A DNA stretch of 64,000 bases from Tetrastigma voinierianum (taxonomy: Eukaryota > Streptophyta > Magnoliopsida > Vitales > Vitaceae): assembly GCA_016808115.1 (NCBI GenBank), contig JAEQBH010000650.1:806001-870000 (forward strand). Reading direction: 5' to 3'. A model generated the notes under the pieces. It was given only the letters and a program-made list of their open reading frames with translations, made no database searches and had not been told where the DNA came from. Of this stretch, positions 48,640 through 59,813 are shown one piece after another. Position 1 is the stretch's first letter. The number at the start of each line of letters is the position of its first letter. The translations under genes and the position numbers were made by a program.

Positions 48640-48930
48640 GCGGAAATTTCGCTAGAATAAGCGAGGCCCCGGCTATGCTAGCGAAATTTCGCTAGCCTAG
48701 CGAAATTCACAAGAGATAGTGAAATTAGGAGATTTAGCTGAGGCAGTGAATTTAAATACAGGTACTGGCCCAATGGCCTAAGCGAGAACACGTGAGAATA
48801 TGAAAATTGGGATTTTCAGCTAGGAGCGGTGAAGTTTGGCTGGCCCTAGCGGAGATTTTCTTTTATAAGCCCGAAATTTTAGGATTGCGAAATTTTTGCT
48901 ATGATTGCGAAATTTTCGCAATCGACGAAA
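48640..48930. repeat. GCGAAATTTCGC palindrome array, left LTR of D
   Basis: Repeated GCGAAATTTCGCTAG and TTGCGAAATTTTCGC words. On the minus strand the array lies roughly 140-430 bases upstream of the TATA box, inside U3. It is less complete than the right-hand copy. Confidence 0.8.
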
Positions 48931-49241
48931 TTTTAAAACATATGAAAATCCTAACTGCTGTTTTGCTCACGCATCCTACGCAATAGCCTTCTTTCTTTAC
49001 ATCCACTTCCACATTTCTTGCATGGTTGGCTCTTGTGAATCCTCGACGTCAGCACATCTTGATATCGAACTTGAACCCGAATCATTGAAACATAAAAACA
49101 CAGCATGCTTACGAATAAACTGAAATGGAATCGGTGGTACTAAGAGGACACACGTAATTGAAGCAGTTGATATGATTAGTGCGCAAAAAGCACTCAAAAC
49201 CTATCTTGAATGAATAAAATAGCACTTTGGGTACTAATCCA

Positions 49242-50499
49242 CTGACCGACCGTTGCTAGTCCCTTAGCAATGCTACAAAAAATAAAGGCATGCATGTTGT
49301 GCTTTTACAAAAGTGCATATGGTTCTGCAAAAGTAGTATGCAGATGACCTTACCTTTAAAATGAACAATTTAGACCACCAATATGAAAACGGTATGAAAG
49401 AACAAAAACCATATAGAACAAGTTTTAGGGCAACATCGGTTCCGGGACGTCGACGAATTTCCACGAATCTAATTGTTCCTAAGGTAACCAGCTTGAACCA
49501 ATAAAATGCCAAGCTATTCCCTCCCCCCAACCTATCTACTGCCATGGCCTTAAACTGCTGACCAACCTAAATAGGACTAGTTACACTCTTTTTTTTTTTT
49601 TTTTTTTTTATTGCAATGTAGGGTGCGTCACAAACCTTCGACCTCATGAGGGAGTCGGTGAGGTCCCACCGATGACTCAGCTAATTAGGTTTAGGGCATC
49701 AAGCGAAAAGGATCCCTTGACCACAAACTCTGCGAAACTCACCCCGGACTCGAATGACTTGAATTAAGCACCTACAATACGCTAAACTCTACCTATCCAC
49801 CGGTATAGCAGGCACTAAGTCGATGGCTCCCGGTAATCGAGGTTTAGGGCATCGGGCTTTAAGGCTTCGCCATATACCCCTCGGGCCGTGTTCGAGTTTC
49901 AAGGCAAAATCCACGGCATATTTTCTTTTTCTTCTTTTCTTTTTTTTTCTTTTTCTTTTCCTTTTGGAAGAACTTCATTGGTCTTCATACATGGGTAACA
50001 AAAACCTATTGTAGATTAGTCAGCAGTGCAGGCGGCTTTGCAAAGTGAAAAGAGGTGTCTAGCTTCTCAACCTATTGGTACAATCTGGTGTGCAGTGTGT
50101 GAATCAGCTAAAGGGGGAAAGTTCGAGGTTGAACATGCTGAAATTTCAATTGACCAAGAACTAAATCATACATGGACTTGTTCTAACATTTAGGTAACAT
50201 ATAGGGCTTCAATTTTCCAATTAAAGGCAAGAGAATATACACAAAATGGAGACACAAAAATGAATTGCAAAAGTGTAGTAAAATGTAAATAGTGCTATAA
50301 AGCTTTGATATATAAAATGGCTAATACATGGCGATATAGCTAAACATAACAAAGTGTCCTTTTGCCTACTATTGGCATTAACATGAATCTATACAAAATG
50401 AGTGGCGGGTTGATAAAGTGCGTACAAAAACATGATAGAAGACACTCCTAACTCTAACTTTTCCTCCCAGCTAAAGTATAGACATGTCATAGGGGTAGG
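49242..50499 (-). other. D internal region next to the 3' LTR
   Basis: No coding signal was recognised. It holds a poly-T run of about 22 bases at 49590-49611 and a pyrimidine-rich tract at 49920-49967. A purine tract directly at the LTR edge (49242) is not obvious; AAGGGACTAGCAACGG on the minus strand is the nearest candidate. Confidence 0.4.
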
Positions 50500-52480
50500 A
50501 AAGTTAGAGACAAGAGTGTGACCACCTCAATCTCGCGGTGGTGGTGGATGCGGGGAACAGCTGTCTTCTTTGTGGTAGCACGTCCCCAGGAGAACTGGCT
50601 GCCGTGGCTGGCGTAGGCTCGTCGATGGGCGAGGAACATGCGGAAAGGCCCAGGGTGAGCTCATGATCTGCGAGGCATGGTGTAATGATGCTCTAAAGTG
50701 GTCTCGGCTCGAGTCAATCTCCGATCCATCGTACGTGTAGTGGCCAATGGGCAGTTGGCATCAGTAATACTGCTAAGCTCCCTCGAAGTGACATAGTTGC
50801 CCGGAGAATCTTTGCGGTATAAGGAGGCAGGAGTTCAGTTGAAAGTGTTTGTAGGAGTGGAGGAAATGGGGAGACATATCTGCAGGCTGGGATCCTCTCA
50901 CCTCTACCTTGGACGGGATCATCTCTCCTCTGGGGTCCTCGTCTCCTCATCGAGTGCCTCCTCTGAATCTCTTTGTTGGAGGAAATCGGCATCACCATGG
51001 CTCGCTCCATGGTTAGGACCCGAGGACATCTAATCCTCCTCTCTATACGGGGCTCCTCAGAAATCATCTCCAGGACTGGCTCAATAGTCGGCATCAATAA
51101 GGTGACTCTCGGCTCGAGCCGGGCCCTTGCCAGTGGACACTATCTTAATCGTGAGGCGGTCATAACTTGACTGGAGGGCGGGCAAAATCCCTCGGAGATC
51201 GGTCTGAGCCTCAGTATGGCTCCCTATATCTTTGGAGTAGTCTTTATGGGAATAGGGTAGTCGGATCGGGTGATCAACGAAGCATCGGCGAAGCCTCACG
51301 AAGAGTCTTGGTCGACCATAGTGTCTCGGCAGGCAATGGACCATCTCCCTGCGGTAATGGTGAGGCGATCCAGATAACCTCCGAGTGGCTGCTGCGGTGG
51401 CGAGGCCTAAAGGCGGGCTTGAAATGTCCATTTGCTCGGGTTGCTCTGGTCGATCATCAATAGCCAAATCGGGCTCCGGTGGACTCGGCGCTCCGGAGCA
51501 ATGGGTGTGGTAGAGGCTGAAGCCCATACCCGGGGATGATGGGGCATCGCGGCCGTGAATGGCGGGAGAGGGTCTTTGTGTGACCTCATGGAGTCTCTAA
51601 GCAGGGGTCGGCGATCGGCGGCAGCATCATGTCTGTTTCCCATGAAAATCTACAGGTGGGCTACATTCCCCGGGATAGGGGTCCAGACGAATAATGGCCG
51701 GCTGATCCTCGAGGCAGGTGATAACTGGGGCAATGAGCTCTCCTCTGTTGTTGGTGTGGGAGGCGTGACTCGGGCACAGATGATGAAGACTCCCACGGAC
51801 GATGTACGGGCCGCTTGGAGGGCGGGCCCTCTTGGATAGTCTGCGGGTGGTGGGGACGGGGCTAGGGTCCCGTCTGGTCGATACCTCTTGAACCCCCAGG
51901 AAGCTCCTCGGGGATTTGGATCGAGGCTGTAGGCGTCGTGGGGCACAGCCATCTGCTCTGGGGTGCTAAACCGTTTCGGGGCCTCGGTGAGACCCTGGTA
52001 TGTACCATATGCGTAGTCACGGAGGGAAGAGTGCGGGGCTCACGGTGATGGTAGCGGTGGAGTGTCTCTCTCGAGGCTGGACCCGGGGCTCGGGCTAAAC
52101 CCGAGATCTGGCAGACGGGGCACGGCCTGCAGAAATTTGGTACGTAGACACGCGGCTGACCTTGGGGCGGTGTGGGCCCAGACACGCGGCAGGCGATCGG
52201 GGCCTGGGTTTGGACGGCAGTCTTGGGCTCGAACACGTGTGCGCGAGGGCGGCAGGCTGGTGCGGGGCGCTGGGGCGGCGGCCCGGTGGCTAAGGGTTGA
52301 CCATGGACTAGGCGGCGGCCCCGGGAATGCTTGCGGGCTGCAGCGTGTGGCCCAGTGGTGGTGGCCGGCTATGGTGACGGTGGCGGTGGCTCAGGGAGAC
52401 AGGGCACGGCAGGAGCTGAGCTCGGAGGGAGGGGGAGAGGCTTTTGGGACTGTGACCGATGACGAGGCCTCCCCCTCCCT
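50500..52480 (-). other. GC-rich segment of unknown origin inside D
   Basis: Roughly 2 kb that is clearly richer in GC than the rest of D. Several minus-strand frames stay open for 78-148 codons (51081-51527, 51650-51952, 51862-52236) and are rich in Pro, Ser, Thr and Arg. Plus-strand frames overlap (52062-52484). I do not recognise a family. One minus-strand stretch (AQTDLRGILPALQSSYDRL, near 51190-51250) looks like a coiled helical tail, as seen in some plant transposon proteins of unknown function, but the match is weak. It could be a decayed Athila accessory frame or captured host DNA. Confidence 0.45.
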
Positions 52481-53029
52481 TTAAAAATAAAGCCTTGAAG
52501 GGTAGCCGAAGAGCCACTGGGCTGATTTCGCTATAATAGCGAAATCCTGCCAAACTGAACTCCAACTGCAGAGAAAAAATAAAATTTGAATTAGGCAGAT
52601 AAAAATCAAAATTAATTACTAATTATTATTTTTATCAAAAACCTAAAAATAAAATTAATTTTAGGCTACTTAAAAAGGAAAATTGCTAAAAACAGGAAGT
52701 TACTAAAAAGGGAAAGTTACTAAAAATAGTAACTATCAAAATTGACCAATTTTTAAACAAAAAGCAAATTTTTTTTTTTTTTAAGCTGCAATTTGGTTTC
52801 ATCGGACGCAAAATGACCCAAAGTCAGCGATTTGCGATGGAGGGTCAAGGAGAAGGAACTCCTTAACCCCGGCAATGGCCTGTGCTAATGCCTTGATGTT
52901 TGATTCCTATTGTTGATTTTCTTCTCCTTTGGTGATTTTGGGGTACGACAATTGCTCTGCGAGGGACGGCGATGGCAACTCTAAACAAATTTGCTTCATC
53001 ACGGTTAGCCAATTTCTTGCAATTTATGG
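52481..53029 (-). other. D spacer between protease and GC-rich segment
   Basis: AT-rich, with a near-perfect palindrome GATTTCGCTATAATAGCGAAATC-like word at about 52523-52545 (two halves around AAT) that matches the motif of the LTR arrays. Repeated GGAAAGTTACTAAAA words occur at 52680-52730. Confidence 0.5.
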
Positions 53030-53480
53030 ACCCTTGGCTACCACACGTCGACCAATTGACGGACTATCGCTTCCTTCCTTATCACTTCAGCGGTTTTGTG
53101 CTTGATTCAAGTGAAATATGTTGAGCTCTAATGTCATGTTTCCAAATGTGAGCTGCATTACTCCATTTCGGTTAATGATTGCATTAGCGGTGGCTGAAGT
53201 AGATGCGCCGGGATAATTGGCACGTGATTAGGCCCACTTGCAGTGGCTCGGTATCAAAGCACAAAGTCTTGGGTAGTGAGTTGTCTACCTTCCTTAACAC
53301 ATCCTCAACTATTCCCTTAAGATCTTCTTGATCTATCTGACCCGATGACAAAGTGATGTTGGTAGGTTTGAGCTCCCTAAACTTCTTTGCTTATACAGTA
53401 TAGCGTGGGTTTTACAACGGCCCCTAAATCGAGCAATGCCTTGTCTATCTGAGTCCCTCGATGTTAGTGAAATTGTGGGA
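53030..53480 (-). pseudogene. D protease region
   Basis: Read leftward from 53480, the minus strand gives a decayed retropepsin. KALLDLGA sits at about 53445-53420, where the family has an ALLDLGAS-type catalytic block. A segment encoding a VEDVL-type motif follows at about 53315-53300, then ATANAI, then NGVMQLTFGNMTLELNIFHL at about 53170-53110. Frames change several times. The next domain (RT) was not found. Confidence 0.68.
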
Positions 53481-53740
53481 TCCTGGATCCTTGTATGTTT
53501 TATTTGGGGTCTTGCTTGGATTATCAGCATTGACGCTCAGTTAGGAAGCTTTCTTTCTCAATATGATCCCTTTTTGATTATCTCAGAGATCTTTCAAAAA
53601 CTTTGCATAGAGCGAGGGACTTGTTTGATGATGTCAAAGGGGTATGTTGTTCACATAGGACTTCAGGATGCACACTTTCTTTGGGATGCAACTTCTTCTT
53701 ACTTCTTAGTGCTGGGGGAAATGGGTGGCATGCGATTACT

Positions 53741-55213
53741 TCATTGAGTCTCAACGATGATCACCCTCTCAGGTTCAGCTTCCTTTTCCTTGCATGTTTC
53801 TTCAACAGCCATTGGCACTGGTTGCTCTATTTCTCTTCCACTCCTCAAAGTGATTATGGATTTCACTTCATCCATCCCTGAATTGCTAGATGAACCTACC
53901 TCATGTACCCCTTTTGGATTTGGCAATGTTTGGGAAGGGAACCTTCCTCTCTCCTGTACCTTCAGAATATTGTTGATCTTTATGATTGAATACTGCAGGT
54001 TGTTTATTTTCTGATTAAGATTGCTCTCGAGCCCATCTATTCTTTTATTCAATGTACTTTCTACAGTGTCAATCCTTTGTGCCAGTTGCACATTGATTCC
54101 TTTTTGCTCCTCCACAAAATTACCTACCACCTTGCTCAATTCGAGATGGACTTGTTCAGGCGGAAGAGGATGGTGGTGGTTGTGAGACGAATGAGAACCA
54201 GCTATTGTTTGGCACCGGGGGCACATAAGGCGGGATTGGGTTTCCCGGGAGAGGTTGGGTGATTTCCAATTGGAATTGTAGGTAGTACCATATAGGGCAT
54301 TGGGTTGTAAACGTATTGACCTACGACATTTTCATATTACGACACTCAAATCCTTCAACGAAGAGCGGTCGGATGATGTTCTCCTGGATTAACAATAGGT
54401 TGATAACTGATGAATGGGGTGGGCTGTGCAGTGTTTTCAGTCACTGCATGCACTTCATGGAGCCTCTTTCCTTCTAGCTCCTCCACCTTCCTAGCTAGGG
54501 TTGAGATTTTTTGCTTTCATTTCCATGTCCTGCGAGAGTCTGAATTCCTCCCGCTGGTGTCTTTGAGGGCTCGTTTTCTCCACCTCTCTCGGGTTTGGCT
54601 CATCCCAACCCTTGGAAGTTTCAGCCACATAACTCAAGAAATCCATAGCTTCATCTGGATTTTTACTCAAAAAATCACCTCCACACATGGTTTCTAACAA
54701 TTGCTTCATGGCAGGGGACATACCATTATAGAAATGATTCACTAACATCCAAGTGTCAAAACCATGATGTGAATGACGATGGTCTCCATGAATCGGCATT
54801 GGTAGAATTTCTCGTTGTCGCATGGCGAGTAAGTGTAGATGCGCCTGCTATTTGTGAGACCTTGGTTGCTGAAGAATTTCTTAAGGCCGGTTTGAAGATC
54901 GGCCCGATTCAGTCGTTCTCGGCCTCAATGAATTGAGCCATATTTTGGCTTTGTTCTTGAGGGTCAACGGGAATGCCTTCAGCTTGAGCAACTTCATGTC
55001 GGTTATACCCTCCTTAAAAGTTATGCATACTTCCTCAAAATCCCGTATGTGTGAATATGGGTTTTCATTCTCCATACCGTAGGGAAATGTGGGGAGAAAG
55101 CGGGGGCACTGGGTAGGGTCTCCTTTGCCATCCTCGGCCGGGAGGTATGATGCGGAAAGGCACTCTCTAGGAGGGTGTATGTTCCTCATCGACTGTATCT
55201 TTGTTGGATTCAT
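53741..55213 (-). pseudogene. D gag polyprotein (Athila-type), three frame segments
   Basis: Segment 55213-54881 carries FPYGMENENPYSHIRDFEEV and LKLKAFPLTLKNKAKIWLNS, the diagnostic core of Athila-type gag. Segment 54823-54491 carries FYNGMSPAMKQLLETMCGGD and NPDEAMDFL, the second half of the capsid region. Segment 54226-53741 has a long coiled-coil-like stretch (QLAQRIDTVESTLNKRIDGL) and GRFPSQTLPNPKGVHEV followed by ITLRSGRE, the usual link to protease. Together they account for a nearly complete gag in order, with frame breaks near 54850 and 54350. Gag would form the particle shell and bind element RNA. Confidence 0.85.
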
Positions 55214-55577
55214 AGAGTGTAATTGACTTTCTTTGTTCCTCGAATTAGAGGATCCATTTGGTCATTTGTGCACCCGATTTCCTGAAGCTTTGTTCAATTG
55301 TTGCACTCACTCTTTGCAATCTGCACGTCCCTCACATTAGAATGCATAAACACTGTTAAGCAAAGTAAACGAGAACAAAGAACACAGAAGCTTCTTAAAG
55401 GAGTCGGTGTTAGAATTAAAACAAAGCATTTGCGAAACACAAAAAACGATCTGATAGCGCCAAGTGAAGAAAACTGCGGTTCCACCGCGCACTTAATTCA
55501 AAAGGATTTGAAGGTCACCAACACTTCTAATGTGGATTACAAGTACACATCAACTCATCATCGTAGTTTGGCACCAT

Positions 55578-55594
55578 CCCCGGCAACGGGGCCA
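55578..55594 (-). other. Primer-binding site of D (Asp tRNA type)
   Basis: Minus strand TGGCCCCGTTGCCGGGG, two bases inside the right LTR, differs by one base from the TGGCGCCGTTGCCGGGG site usual in Athila elements. It confirms the minus orientation. Confidence 0.75.
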
Positions 55595-56436
55595 TTTGAT
55601 TCGTGCCACGGTAGGGTGGCTGGAATCAACAATATTTGTTTCCTATGTTCCTCCTCTTCTTAGTAGTCAAGCTCTTGCGTATAAGCGATCTAAGTCGAAC
55701 ACGGGGATGGGTTTTCATCCCACGAATAGTTGCATCGGTGTTTGGAAAATGGTGAGGCTTTGTTTGAATTTGTGGATTTTGTTCGCAGTGGAGGTTGTTT
55801 GTTCAGCGACTAGCTGTAATGGTTTAAAGTGAAGTGTGAAATGGTAACATGAGGCTTGGGTCACCCTAGCTTGATAACATGGGGCTATTAAATTGTCCTC
55901 GGGTTATATCCTCGCATTAGAGACTAAATGACATTTAGTCAAAGCCAAAAAGGATCTTTGTTTAGCTATAAAACACTACAAAAACCACTCTATTTGAGTC
56001 AACCCAGTACTAAACATTCAAGTCCCATTTAGTTTGAAACCCTAGCATTTAACCTCATTCCCATGGCTCGTAAATGATATCTAAGAATGTCAGTGCATTT
56101 ACCATTAAGAATGCACTGAACAAGCATATGATATTGACCAAAGGAAAGACATTAAATGGCATTAAACCTAGTTTGGAAAATTTGGGAACCATAAATGCGT
56201 GTAACATTCAAAGCATGAGGACAACACACCCAATAGCCCCAAAGCAAGCTAGCAACCCTCCTCTTCAAGGCTATGAGAAGCAGTAAGCATCCCTTGAGTT
56301 GTCATCCTCGAGGGTGTGTTTAGCGTAGAAAATGAAGAAGAGAGGAGAGAGAAGAGAGCAAAATGAGACCTAAAATGAAAGCTGCGGGAAAACTTTATAA
56401 AATGAAAAGTTGCTTAGGGTTACAAAGTTTGAGCGA

Positions 56437-56444
56437 CTTATATA
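56437..56444 (-). promoter_or_regulatory. TATA box, right (5') LTR of D
   Basis: Minus strand TATATAAG about 755 bases into the LTR, conserved in the other LTR. It would drive transcription toward the primer site and gag. Confidence 0.55.
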
Positions 56445-56559
56445 GTCAACCCCAAAGTGTGAAAATACAAAAATGCCTAAAATATGACATTACATAAGGA
56501 AAAAATGGTAATATATCAAAACGTGGTGTTTGGCATCCAAGAATTCCAAAACATAGGAG

Positions 56560-56890
56560 GTGAGATTTCGCTATGCGGAAATTTCGCTAGCATGGCATTC
56601 ATTATGCTGGCGAAATTTCGCTAACCTGCGAAAATTCTGAGATAGCGAGTAGGAATTTATTTAGGAGCAGTGAATTTAAGCAGCTATATTCTTCTTTAGC
56701 ACCAGGCCACACGTGGTCTAGAGAGAGGTGGGATTTTCGCTAGGAGCGATTAGTTTAAGCTGAATGGCGAAATTTAGGCTAGCCTAGCGAAATTTTCACA
56801 TAGCGAAATTTTCGCTAGGATTGCGAAATTTTCGCTATGATTGCGAAATTTTCGCAATCCCAGCGAAATTTTAGCAAGCATAGCGAAAAT
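56560..56890. repeat. GCGAAATTTCGC palindrome array, right LTR of D
   Basis: About ten GCGAAAT(TTT)CGC words. At 56800-56870 they form a regular series of about 21 bases, ATTGCGAAATTTTCGCT. On the minus strand the array lies about 115-450 bases upstream of the TATA box, inside U3, a position suited to an enhancer. Confidence 0.82.
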
Positions 56891-58137
56891 CCCTGCTTTG
56901 CCTGTTTTGCTACTGCATCCTCCTGCAACCTTCTTTCTTCACATCCACTTCACATTTCTTCATGGTTAAAAACACTGTGAATCCTCAGCATTCAACACAT
57001 CTTGATATCAAACTTGAACCAAATGGCTGAGGCACGCAAAAACCTGCATACTTACCAAAAATAAACTCAAAATGGAATCAGTGGTACTAAGAGAACCTGC
57101 ACACATCAATTGGCTTAGTTGATATGATTAGTGCGCAAAAAGCACTCAAAACCTATCTTGAATAGGGCTCAAAATAGCACTTTTTGGGTACTAATCAATT
57201 ACATAACATGTTTGTGTGATTAAATTACGTAAATGTATATTATGTTATATATATTTTCATGTGTTATATGAATTGTACTGGAATTGGCATCATCACGTTC
57301 CATTTGCCTTTAGGGCACCACAGAGCAATAGGAGTGAGTGCGTGAGGTGGATACATGAAGAATTGTTTGAAGGGTTGACTAATTATAACAATTGTCGAGT
57401 GTGTCCGTTATAATATCGGTGGTAGTATAAAATATCAATCGTCAGATCGGCCCCAGTTGATATACATCGGAGGTTGTCCACTAAATAGATCATCGGCGTC
57501 GATTTCTTATATCGGAGGGTTATCACGATTAAAACAAACATCTTTGTTTTGAAAAATAATGTTTCTCATCGTGGCCAGACAAGTGTGAGGGGAGTCGATC
57601 GAGGACTCGGGTGCAAGGTTGGTCATGTAGACATTCAAGTAGGATCACGCATTTACTTGAATGTATGTTTTCATTGGACCATTGCATATGCACTTAGGTG
57701 GAGAGTAACCCATTTAGGGTGATTCCACTACTAGGCGATAGCTCACCCTGTCGAGGGATATTATTTTCAGGTACAAGGAGCATTCGACGGCTCATCTAGA
57801 GGCCATTTAGAAAAAGCTAGGGTTGTAACTGGTTTTGTTATGTACACATGTATTAGGACTTTATAAGTTTGATATATGATGTATAAGGATAATTTTATTA
57901 CCTCTTGAAACTATTGTATATAGTTGGGATTTATTTGGATGAGTATTGGTTGTGGGCCCAATTGGCCGTTTTACTCATATATATGTCATATTGAACTACT
58001 AGGGACAGGTTTTGTTCTTAGGTAGAGCTCCGTACAAAGGGAGACTGCGATTTTAAATGAGATTGTGTGGTTTGCAGTTCAGTGTCATGGGTTGTGGGTA
58101 GTCAACGGACCCTCAGGGATTTGGGCGTCTGATGGCA

Positions 58138-58870
58138 GTAAAGTGATCATAATCCTCTAGGAACTCCATCCAACTGCGTTGCCTCATGTTGAGGTCTCAC
58201 TGCATAAAAATATACTTCAGACTTTTGTGGTCTGAGTACACTTCGAATTGTTCGCCATATAAATAGTGGCACCAAATCTTCAAGGCGAAGACTACGGCCG
58301 CCAACTCCATGTAAATTATTATTTGGGGTAATTACTTGCTCATGATTCTTGATTGTGAGACCATAAACACTACCCTCTGGACTGCATCAGCATCCCGAGT
58401 CCAGCCCTGAGGCATCACAATACCTTTGTGTATCCACGTCCCTTTGTTCCACACGTCTACGTGGGGGCAATCTAGCAACTCTTCCGGAAACACGTGGGAA
58501 GGGTCACTACTTGATAGGATATCGGATACACTAGGCCTTGCCTTTACCGTATCAATCACATAAGACAAGTAGGCTTCACATCCTTTCCACACCATTGTTC
58601 TAGCAGTGGCTGCGGATATCACATTAGATAGGTGATTTGGCCTCTCACCAATGAAAGTTACTTCATCTTCATTCGATGTTCTTAAGGTTACTCTTTTCAT
58701 TCTACAATCGACTATTGCTTGATGTCGAGACAACCAGTCATCCCCAATATCACATCAAACTCCTTAAAGGATAATTTGATCAAATTTCCCCAAAATTCAT
58801 ACTCTCGTATTTTAATGGGACAATCTCTATACACTCTCCCTTGGTCACCCTCGACCTTAAGGGGACTTAT
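58138..58870 (-). pseudogene. Element B protease, linker and RNase H
   Basis: Minus-strand protease end at about 58800-58680: LIKLSFKEFDVILGM then LSRHQAIVDCRMKRVTL. A clean frame at 58733-58332 continues through the linker (TVKARPSVSDI, VFPEELL). It then switches without any RT core to RNase H text: a YCDAS-type block at about 58420, NHEQ near 58340, then LKIW-type and LNMRQ-type text to 58150. The RT has therefore been deleted at about 58470. At 58137 the text is cut by A1 and continues at 30212. Confidence 0.8.
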
Positions 58871-59018
58871 ACCACTCGTGCTTACCTATTAAGACCGACA
58901 AGATCTGCGTCAGAGTCATATCATCCTTTAAATGCAAATGCAATGTATGTCAAATACCATTTTCAAAATCCTTTTTCAAAATCGTTTAGGGCCTTTTTCC
59001 AGAAACGCCTAAACCTAG

Positions 59019-59030
59019 GCTCTGATACCA
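59019..59030 (-). other. Primer-binding site of element B (Met type)
   Basis: Minus strand TGGTATCAGAGC, a perfect match to the site complementary to initiator Met tRNA, 7 bases inside the 5' LTR end. Confidence 0.88.
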
Positions 59031-59813
59031 CTAAAACTGTGAGACCCCTTTCCGGCCCGATCCGTTTTGGAGGATCCAAACCGAGTCCGGGATGCCCATA
59101 AACATTTACATTTAACAAAATACATTTACAATGAAGGCATTCAAGCCTTTTCAAAATGATTTACAAAAATAGACGTTCAGAGTTCAAATTGTTTTTACAT
59201 AATATCAATATCCAAAAGAAAACATGAAATGATTGCACATGTCGGAGCATACTCCGAAATCTCCTTCTTTATGACTTGACGCTCCTCGATCTTAGGTTCG
59301 CTTTCGATCACTATCTATCCTTTCGGTACTGCTTTATTAGTGAAACAATACGCGAAGCATTTTCATGCATAGTGATTCTATACAATCCATTCCTCGGTTT
59401 AGGTTTAAATCAAATTATGCAATTTAACAATTTAAACTTTCAAATCTTTATGGATGATTGTGCAAATACAATACATATACTTGTTTTATATACAATCGAT
59501 TATGGTTCATTGATTACATCCCAGCTCTACTTTCATATTCAATATTTACAATCTCAAAATCAATTCAAATATGCTCACAAATTCCAATTGATTCTACAAT
59601 TTAATTTAATTATGTAATTCGGTCGATTCTGCAATTCAATTCGATTACGCCATTCAATTCGAGTTCTGCAATTCCAGTCGGTTACGCCCATTCAATTCGA
59701 TTACCATACTTAATTTAACTTATGTCTTCGATATATAGGAAATCGAAGTCAAGCCTTTTTGGTCCATTTGAAATTTCTTGGCTGGAGTATAAAAACTTGG
59801 TTTATAACCGCAG

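Larger units (their letters stand above)
47692..49241 (-). repeat. 3' LTR of D (left copy)
   Basis: Starts TGATTCGTGCCACGG and ends GGGTACTAATCCA on the plus strand. It aligns with 55597-57197 almost throughout, including the conserved TATA box (48498-48505) and the palindrome array. Confidence 0.87.
47692..57197 (-). mobile_element. Element D: Athila-like LTR retrotransposon in the A1 3' LTR
   Basis: LTRs 47692-49241 and 55597-57197 lie in direct orientation. Primer site, gag and protease read on the minus strand from the right LTR inward. Flanks are ATTAT (47687-47691) and ATTAC (57198-57202). The intact site is visible in the A1 5' LTR as GAAATTACATAAC, which proves the insertion. RT, RNase H and integrase were not found; about 3.7 kb of other sequence sits where they should be. 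Gag and protease resemble Athila-type plant elements. Confidence 0.85.
55597..57197 (-). repeat. 5' LTR of D (right copy)
   Basis: Plus-strand ends TGATTCGTGCCACGG and GGGTACTAATCA. Flanked outside by ATTAC and then A1 LTR text. Confidence 0.87.
30213..58131 (+). mobile_element. Element A1: Tekay/Del-like retrotransposon holding two further insertions
   Basis: 5' LTR 30213-31731, leader with palindromic array, gag-protease-RT 32732-34514, resumed RNase H-integrase-chromodomain 44592-46620, purine tract 46621-46636, 3' LTR 46637-58131. Element A2 interrupts RT and element D interrupts the 3' LTR. Flanks are ATGGT (30208-30212) and ATGGC (58132-58136), a 5-base target duplication with one difference. 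Joining the two sides restores the continuity of element B pol, which proves insertion into B. Without A2 and D, A1 would be about 8.3 kb. Confidence 0.85.
46637..58131 (+). repeat. 3' LTR of A1, split by element D
   Basis: LTR parts are 46637-47691 and 57198-58131, about 2.0 kb together. They align with 5' LTR 30213-31731 apart from the 503-base gap in the latter. The text on the two sides of D continues exactly across the matching position at about 31262 of the 5' LTR. Confidence 0.85.

Noticed and set aside
52062..52484. 140-codon plus-strand open frame, GC-rich
   Set aside because: Arg/Gly-rich composition is as expected for GC-rich DNA, with no motif and no flanking promoter. It is kept only as part of the unknown segment in D.
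56800..56870. E2F-type binding sites in the GCGAAATTTTCGC array
   Set aside because: The core lacks the two G/C bases required by the usual TTTSSCGC consensus, so no factor is assigned.
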